From the NCBI GenBank assembly GCA_947168565.1, contig CAMVMM010000003.1, positions 62,001 to 126,000 on the forward strand: a stretch of 64,000 nucleotides of DNA. Direction: 5' to 3'. Source of the DNA: an uncultured Clostridia bacterium (GTDB lineage: Bacteria; Bacillota; Clostridia; Christensenellales; CAG-138). Position 1 is the first letter of the stretch; the number at the start of each line of letters is the position of its first letter. Of this stretch, positions 59,807-64,000 are shown one piece after another. The notes under the pieces are model-generated. The model did not search any database and was not told the origin of the DNA. It saw nothing but the letters and a program-made list of their open reading frames with translations. The position numbers and the translations under genes were made by a program.

Positions 59807-60913
59807 CTTGGCAGAATAGGAGCGGCGGAGGGCGCGAGCGCGGCGCTTGCGGCTATGGCGGTGAGCGGGATATTTACGTTTGAAACAAAGCTTTTGTATG
59901 AGCATGGAAACTCCACCTATATCACGCTGCCGCTCTCGGTGCTGCTTTCGCTCGGCATTTTTGCGCTTGCAGCCGCCTTGATGCGTAAAAGCGGCTCAAA
60001 AAACCTGGGTGAGCTGTATAAAAGGGCGTTCGGGCTTGCTGCTCCCCTTTTCGCTTTCGCACTCTCGCTCATGGCGGTTTACTCCGCATACGCGCCGCTT
60101 TCGCAGTTTGTGCGGGCGATGCACGGGCTTTTCTTCGATGGCGTGAGCTACTCGCGCATAGTGGTGTTCACGATGCCGGCGGTGGTTTTCCTTGCGCTGC
60201 TGGGGTTTGAGGCGATAGGGCGAACGGCAAGGCTTATTACGCCCCTGCTTATAGCGGTGCTTGCCGCCTCCACCGCCGCCTCCGTTTCGGAATTTGAGGC
60301 ATACAGGCTCTATCCGCTGCCGGGAAACACTGCGTGGGGGATGGCGGTGCAGGTGCTTGAGGAAACCTGCACCTTTCTTCCGGCGCTGCTCTGCCTTTTG
60401 ATAAACGCGGACGGGCTGAACGGCCTTAAAACCGCGGAGCGGGCGGGGCGCAGGGCGGCTGCCGCGGCGGCGCTTATATGCTTCGTGTCGCAGCTTGCGC
60501 TCGCTCTTTGCTACACTTACAGGGAGCTTGGGGAGCTTTTTATGCCAATGTTCCGCATAAACTACCTGAATAAATTCGAGGCGCATTTCATGAGGCTGGA
60601 TAAGCTGGCGCACATGATGTGGCTCGGCGGCGGCATGATCGCGGGCGCATATTATATTTATTCGGCGGCAAGGCTCTTTGCGCAGAGCTTTGAAATAAGG
60701 GATATTCGCCCTCCCGCGCTCGGAGGAGCCGCGCTTGCCGCGCTGATGATAATGATAGAGGTGGAGGGTAAGGACAGGGAGGCGTTTTTAGCGCTCAAGG
60801 AGCTTTTGAACGGCTGCGGCTTTCTGCTGCTCGCCCTTCCCGTGCTGCTTGCGGGGATAGCGGCGGCGCTGAGGTCAAAAAGGGGGCTGACGAATGCAAA
60901 AAACAATGCTTAA
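59747..60913 (+). CDS. gerB: spore germination receptor subunit GerB
   Basis: Ten-helix permease-like (APC superfamily) subunit thought to bind the germinant. 388 residues with FETKLLYEHGNSTYI near the N terminus and the FMPMFRINYLNKFEAHFMRLDKLAHMMW stretch (in pieces) near residue 265-290. It starts with a run of MKNG repeats, where three in-frame ATGs (59747, 59759, 59771) precede MRLGRIG, the likely ancestral start. It overlaps gerA at its start and gerC at its end. Confidence 0.9.
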   Translation: MKNGMKNGMKNGVKNGVNMRLGRIGAAEGASAALAAMAVSGIFTFETKLLYEHGNSTYITLPLSVLLSLGIFALAAALMRKSGSKNLGELYKRAFGLAAPLFAFALSLMAVYSAYAPLSQFVRAMHGLFFDGVSYSRIVVFTMPAVVFLALLGFEAIGRTARLITPLLIAVLAASTAASVSEFEAYRLYPLPGNTAWGMAVQVLEETCTFLPALLCLLINADGLNGLKTAERAGRRAAAAAALICFVSQLALALCYTYRELGELFMPMFRINYLNKFEAHFMRLDKLAHMMWLGGGMIAGAYYIYSAARLFAQSFEIRDIRPPALGGAALAALMIMIEVEGKDREAFLALKELLNGCGFLLLALPVLLAGIAAALRSKRGLTNAKNNA

Positions 60914-62132
60914 ACCGGTGAGGCTCGGCGTATTGCGCGCGCTCTGCCTTGTTATTGCCGCGCTTTTTATTGCCGCGGAGTGCGCCTGCCTGCGCCCGAT
61001 AAGCGTGGATAGCTGCGGCTACGTGGTGGCGGTGGGCATAGATGAGGGCAGGGAGCGGGAGTATGAGATAAGCCTTGAGCTTCAGCGCGAGAGCATGGGG
61101 GATGCGCAGCCCGAAAACGGCGGCGCGATCATCCTTTCCTGCGAGGCAGGGGATATCTTTGACGCGGTGAACGAGCTTGCCTCCCGCATTCCCTACGAGC
61201 TGAATTTCACGAGGGTGCATCTTTTTATAATCGGCGAAGGGCTTGCGCGCGCGGGAAAGCTGGGGGAAATATTCGATTTTTCCTTCGACGTGCTGCGCAT
61301 AAGAAGATCCGCGCTCATAGTTACCGCGCGAAGCAGGGTCAGGGATTATATCGGCGGGCTTGCCGCAAACAACACCGCGAATATCGCCAAAATGCAGGAC
61401 GCGCTGATTGCAAACGTGGAAACCACCGGTGAAACGGCGGCAATAAACGTGTCCCTCTTTCTTGAGGGAGTGAGGGGCGGCAGGTTCGACGCGGTAACGC
61501 CCCTGGGCTATTACGATGAAAGCATTATCACGGACACCAAGCAGCACGAAACCGCCGCGAAGGGCGAAAACCCCGTGGGGGATGCTGAAGCGGGCGCGGG
61601 AACGGGCGGTATGCAGGGCATAACCAGGGGCAGCGCGCTGTTCGACGGGGTGAGGATGTGCGGAGAGCTTTCGGCGCATGAAACGCAGCTTATGAACCTT
61701 GTGCGGGGCGATTTCAGAAGGGGCTCGCTGAGCTGCGAGCTTGAAAACGGCGAAGAAGCGTCCCTGCTGGTGCTTTTGAATAAACGAAGCATACAGATGG
61801 AGCTTGGCGAGGGCGGCCCGAAGGCGAGGGTGGAGCTGAGGCTCAATATCACCGTGGAGCGCGAAGGGCCTGCCCGCCTGGGCGAGGACTGGGATGCGGG
61901 CGCAAGGGAGGGGCTGAAAAGCTATTTTGAAGGCGAGCTCAAGCGGGTTTTTGAAAAATGCAGGGCCTGCTCCTGCGACGCGATGGGCTTTGGCAGATAC
62001 GCCTCAATGAAGTTTTATTCCACGGCGGAATGGGAGAAATATTCATGGAAAGAGGAGTACCAAGGGCTTGAGGCGGAATTTGCGGTGGAGCTGAATCTTG
62101 ATGATGAGTATATGATCAAAAGCGGGGGATAA
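60894..62132 (+). CDS. gerC: spore germination receptor subunit GerC
   Basis: Ger(x)C-family lipoprotein, the outer-face subunit of the receptor. 412 residues: a hydrophobic N terminus ending AAECACLRP, where the usual lipobox is imperfect (Glu before the first Cys), then the N-terminal domain with GIDEGREREYEISLEL and NFTRVHLFIIGEGLARAG, and a C-terminal domain with AVELNLDDEYMIKS. Overlaps gerB by 20 bases. A 53-residue membrane gene follows. Confidence 0.88.
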   Translation: MQKTMLKPVRLGVLRALCLVIAALFIAAECACLRPISVDSCGYVVAVGIDEGREREYEISLELQRESMGDAQPENGGAIILSCEAGDIFDAVNELASRIPYELNFTRVHLFIIGEGLARAGKLGEIFDFSFDVLRIRRSALIVTARSRVRDYIGGLAANNTANIAKMQDALIANVETTGETAAINVSLFLEGVRGGRFDAVTPLGYYDESIITDTKQHETAAKGENPVGDAEAGAGTGGMQGITRGSALFDGVRMCGELSAHETQLMNLVRGDFRRGSLSCELENGEEASLLVLLNKRSIQMELGEGGPKARVELRLNITVEREGPARLGEDWDAGAREGLKSYFEGELKRVFEKCRACSCDAMGFGRYASMKFYSTAEWEKYSWKEEYQGLEAEFAVELNLDDEYMIKSGG

Positions 62133-62158
62133 GGGCGAATGGAAGGGAGGCTGAAAAA

Positions 62159-62320
62159 ATGGTGATATGCGCGCTTTCGCTTGTTTGCGTGGTATACAAC
62201 GCGCTGTATCTTGCGCACTGCGTGAAGCAAAGGCGGTTCAGGCCCGCCTTCGGCTCCGCCGCCGTGATAGCCATGATAGCGGCGGGGGTGCTGATGCTCG
62301 GCTTCAACGCGGCGTGGTAG
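62159..62320 (+). CDS. 53-residue two-helix membrane protein after gerC
   Basis: ATG 62159 behind GGAAGGGAGG. Two TM helices (about 3-19 and 33-49) joined by a basic loop (HCVKQRRFRPAF). Starts 26 bases after gerC, so it is in the ger operon. Possibly equivalent in position to the small GerD- or GerE-like accessory membrane proteins of some ger operons, but without a recognised family. Confidence 0.65.
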   Translation: MVICALSLVCVVYNALYLAHCVKQRRFRPAFGSAAVIAMIAAGVLMLGFNAAW

Positions 62321-62494
62321 GGGCTTTTTTGTGATCACGGCTAAAAAAGCCCGCACAGCTTCGCATGAATGAGCATGATTCCGCCAAATAGCGCGATTTG
62401 CCCTCACATTTTTCGCCGCGCCTGCGTATTATACAGCAGAAGGCGGGGGAGAGCGCAAGCGCATCGCCTGCCGGAAAGAAGGAGGCATAATATT

Positions 62495-62737
62495 ATGTGC
62501 AACAACTGCTTTAACAACTCGTACTGGTGGATCCTGATCCTGCTCATCCTTGCGGGCAACGGCAATTTCGGCGGCTGCGACAACGGCTGCGGCTGCGGGA
62601 ACAACAATTCCCAGTGGTGGCTTATCATCCTCATCATCCTGTTTGGCAACGGCGGCTTTGGCTGCGGCTGTGACAACGGCTGGGGCGGCTGCGGCTGCGA
62701 AAACAACAATAACAGCTGCGGCTGCGGCTGCAACTGA
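62495..62737 (+). CDS. duplicated Cys/Gly/Asn-rich hydrophobic small protein
   Basis: 80 residues, SD AAGGAGG. Two tandem halves, each with a WW..LI-type hydrophobic stretch (SYWWILILLILAGN and SQWWLIILIILFGN) followed by a Gly/Cys/Asn-rich tail (GGCDNGCGCGNNN and CGCDNGWGGCGCENNNN). Twelve cysteines in all. The hydrophobic stretches recall YjcZ-type small sporulation proteins; the tails recall spore-coat cross-linking proteins. It lies after the gerABC operon, so a spore surface role is plausible. Family not assigned with certainty. Confidence 0.7.
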   Translation: MCNNCFNNSYWWILILLILAGNGNFGGCDNGCGCGNNNSQWWLIILIILFGNGGFGCGCDNGWGGCGCENNNNSCGCGCN

Positions 62738-62786
62738 CGCTCGGCTGCCAAAGGGCGAAAAGCGCAAACGGAAAAGGACGCTCCCT

Positions 62787-62815
62787 CAAAAGGGGTGCGC
62801 CCTTTGCTTTTTTTC
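62787..62815 (+). terminator. terminator after the Cys/Gly protein gene
   Basis: AAAAGGG-GTGCG-CCCTTT with a TTTTTTT run a few bases on. Confidence 0.75.
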
Positions 62816-62845
62816 GGTGAAGGCATAATGCTTTAAGCCTTAAGC

Positions 62846-63373
62846 TTAATTGAAAATGTAGACTATTTCAATGGTGTCGCCGCTGGAGATGGAAACGGTG
62901 TCCACGTTGGAGTCGTTCTGCTGACCGTTTATCTTAACTATCCACCTGCTGCCCTCGCCGCACGCGCCGTTTTCAAGGCCCTGGATGGACTTTATCGCGC
63001 CGTTTTCAACCACGATATCCACGCCCTGCGCCTTGAAAAGCCGGAAGGGAGCGGAAAGGGGCTGGCTCTGCTGCATGGTAACAAGGCCCTTGTTCAAAAG
63101 CATGCCGTTGTTGCCAAGGCTGCTCATAACGCCGGCGGAAACCTTGCCGCTTGCGTAGGCGGCGGTGGCGTCGATGGTGTAGGTGACTGCGGAAACGCCG
63201 GGACGGAGAGTGGCGGCGGGAGTTTTGACGGGAATGTTGGACGCCGGAGCGTTGGACGCCTTGGAGTCGGGATTGGGATTTTGCTTATTGCCGCCTCCGC
63301 TGCATGCCGCGAATGAAAGCAGCATCGCCGCAGCGATAAGGCAGATAAAAAGCGATCTTCCGATGGTTTTCAT
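62846..63373 (-). CDS. DUF4430 lipoprotein
   Basis: 175 residues: lipoprotein signal (LLSFAAC, Cys about 24), a Ser/Ala/Pro linker, and a ~115-residue domain ending in GSRWIVKINGQQ and SGDTIEIVYIF, typical of DUF4430 (related to the beta domain of transcobalamin-like proteins). Such domains bind or display small ligands on the cell surface; no cobalamin gene is near. Own promoter. Confidence 0.82.
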   Translation of the reverse strand: MKTIGRSLFICLIAAAMLLSFAACSGGGNKQNPNPDSKASNAPASNIPVKTPAATLRPGVSAVTYTIDATAAYASGKVSAGVMSSLGNNGMLLNKGLVTMQQSQPLSAPFRLFKAQGVDIVVENGAIKSIQGLENGACGEGSRWIVKINGQQNDSNVDTVSISSGDTIEIVYIFN

Positions 63374-63440
63374 AATGAATAAAAACTCCTTGTCTTGTTT
63401 ATTGGAAACGGCAGAGCCGCCGCCCTTGAGTACGCATGGT

Positions 63441-63469
63441 ATTCTACAATAAAATCAGCCGGTTGTCAA
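63441..63469 (-). promoter_or_regulatory. promoter of the DUF4430 gene
   Basis: Minus-strand TTGACA (63464-63469), 17-bp spacer, TAGAAT (63441-63446). The rest of the 63374-63680 gap shows only G+C-rich inverted repeats. Confidence 0.78.
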
Positions 63470-63646
63470 TCAATATATTGAAGTGAGGAGAGCGAAAAAG
63501 AGCGCCGCGCCGATTTGCGCGCCCAATTCCCCGCAGGGCTTGCCGGGGGCGCAGCGCAGCTTTGCGATAATGCGGAAAGCCCTTTGTGCGCAAAGCAAAA
63601 AACGGAGCCGGCCGGAGCCGGCCCCGCTGCGAACGGAGCTATGCCC

Positions 63647-63673
63647 GCCGCCGGATCGTTACGATCCGGCGGC
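63647..63673 (-). terminator. hairpin after the M18 gene
   Basis: GCCGCCGGATCGT-T-ACGATCCGGCGGC: 13-bp perfect arms, but no T-run on the minus strand, so termination may be Rho-dependent or the hairpin may protect the 3' end. Confidence 0.55.
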
Positions 63674-63680
63674 AGAAGCC

Positions 63681-64000
63681 TTAAGCATTGATAAGGAATG
63701 CGCGGTAAGCCTTCACCGCCTCGAAAAGATCCGCCTTGGAGATTATCTCGTAGGGCGCGTGCATGGAGAGCACGGCAACGCCGCTGTCGATAACGTTCAT
63801 GCCGTATGCGGCGCAGATATAGGCGATGGTGCCGCCGCCGCCCTGATCCACCTTGCCGAGCTCGGCGGTCTGGAAATTCACGCCCGCGTCGTCCATAAGC
63901 TTGCGCAGGCAGCCCATGTATTCGGCGTTCGCGTCGTTGGAGCCGCCCTTGCCGCGCGAGCCGGTGTATTTATTGAAGCAAACGCCCCTGCCCAGGAACG
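63681..64000 (-). CDS. M18-family aminopeptidase, 5' end cut by window edge
   Basis: About 106 C-terminal residues are visible, reading from the edge: FLGRGVCFNKYTGSRGKGG, SNDANAEYMGCLRKLMDD, LGKVDQGGGGTIAYICA, and VLSMHAPYEIISKADL, which carries the C-terminal metal-binding His. This matches the C terminus of M18 (aspartyl-type) metalloaminopeptidases, tetrahedral dodecamers in the cytosol (about 430-470 residues). Only the tail can be checked here. Confidence 0.9.
   Translation of the reverse strand, partial: FLGRGVCFNKYTGSRGKGGSNDANAEYMGCLRKLMDDAGVNFQTAELGKVDQGGGGTIAYICAAYGMNVIDSGVAVLSMHAPYEIISKADLFEAVKAYRAFLINA

Overview
This window is a chromosomal segment of an anaerobic, probably spore-forming Firmicute of class Clostridia. 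The base composition is fairly GC-rich; I would guess an Oscillospirales or Christensenellales-type gut or rumen lineage, but no rRNA gene is present to settle it. The evidence is a complete Rnf operon, phosphotransbutyrylase plus butyrate kinase, pyruvate phosphate dikinase, an oxygen-sensitive class III ribonucleotide reductase, a GerA/B/C germination operon, an ECF-type thiamine transporter, and strong SD sequences with TTG/GTG starts. No rRNA, tRNA, CRISPR array or intact transposase was seen.

Layout. 1-654: 3'-truncated pyrH. 1082-6066: rnfCDGEAB. 6244-8996 (minus): an orphan ECF S component with a uridine-kinase-like enzyme, a ferredoxin-type aldo/keto reductase and a zinc ribbon. 9165-15792: class B PBP, nadD-yqeK fusion, rsfS, flavodoxin, Ogg. 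15898-18698 (minus): a DHHW/DUF4358/SGNH set that looks like extracellular acyl-transfer. 18941-21568 (minus): ppdK. 21720-25160: small genes, then ptb and a butyrate kinase fused to thioredoxin. 25769-29678: mreB, a phosphohexomutase, a small kinase and tatD.

29343-35900 is the plastic part. A 285-bp piece of tatD is repeated about 2.9 kb downstream at about 97% identity, bracketing a lipoprotein and a LytTR/DUF3021/membrane-protein operon. It is followed by an AT-richer insert with an HExxH protein, the wreck of an MmeI-like DNA methyltransferase and a MITE-like repeat. Housekeeping then resumes: trxB, an nrdD with a C-terminal glutaredoxin-like domain, and the F-type ATP synthase operon (atpI-B-E-F-H-A-G-D-C). 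A TPP riboswitch precedes a thiT gene that carries an odd heptad-repeat N terminus.

48902-53254: two small XRE regulators face a 1260-residue secreted protein that combines a C39-like peptidase, two C-type-lectin domains, InlB-type repeats, two cohesins and two dockerins. After this come a small HEYGH membrane protein, pduL, a four-gene membrane cluster of unknown role, a polysaccharide deacetylase, gerABC with small sporulation-like genes, a DUF4430 lipoprotein, and a truncated M18 aminopeptidase.

Energy logic. Rnf can couple ferredoxin:NAD+ oxidoreduction to Na+ (or H+) export. The ATP synthase c subunit carries the two-carboxylate ion site known from a Na+-driven rotor, so the window probably encodes both halves of a Na+ circuit, alongside substrate-level ATP from ptb/buk and PPi-linked PpdK. 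Promoter calls rest on -35/-10 matches with near-constant 17-bp spacing. All alignments and family assignments were made by eye, without database searches.
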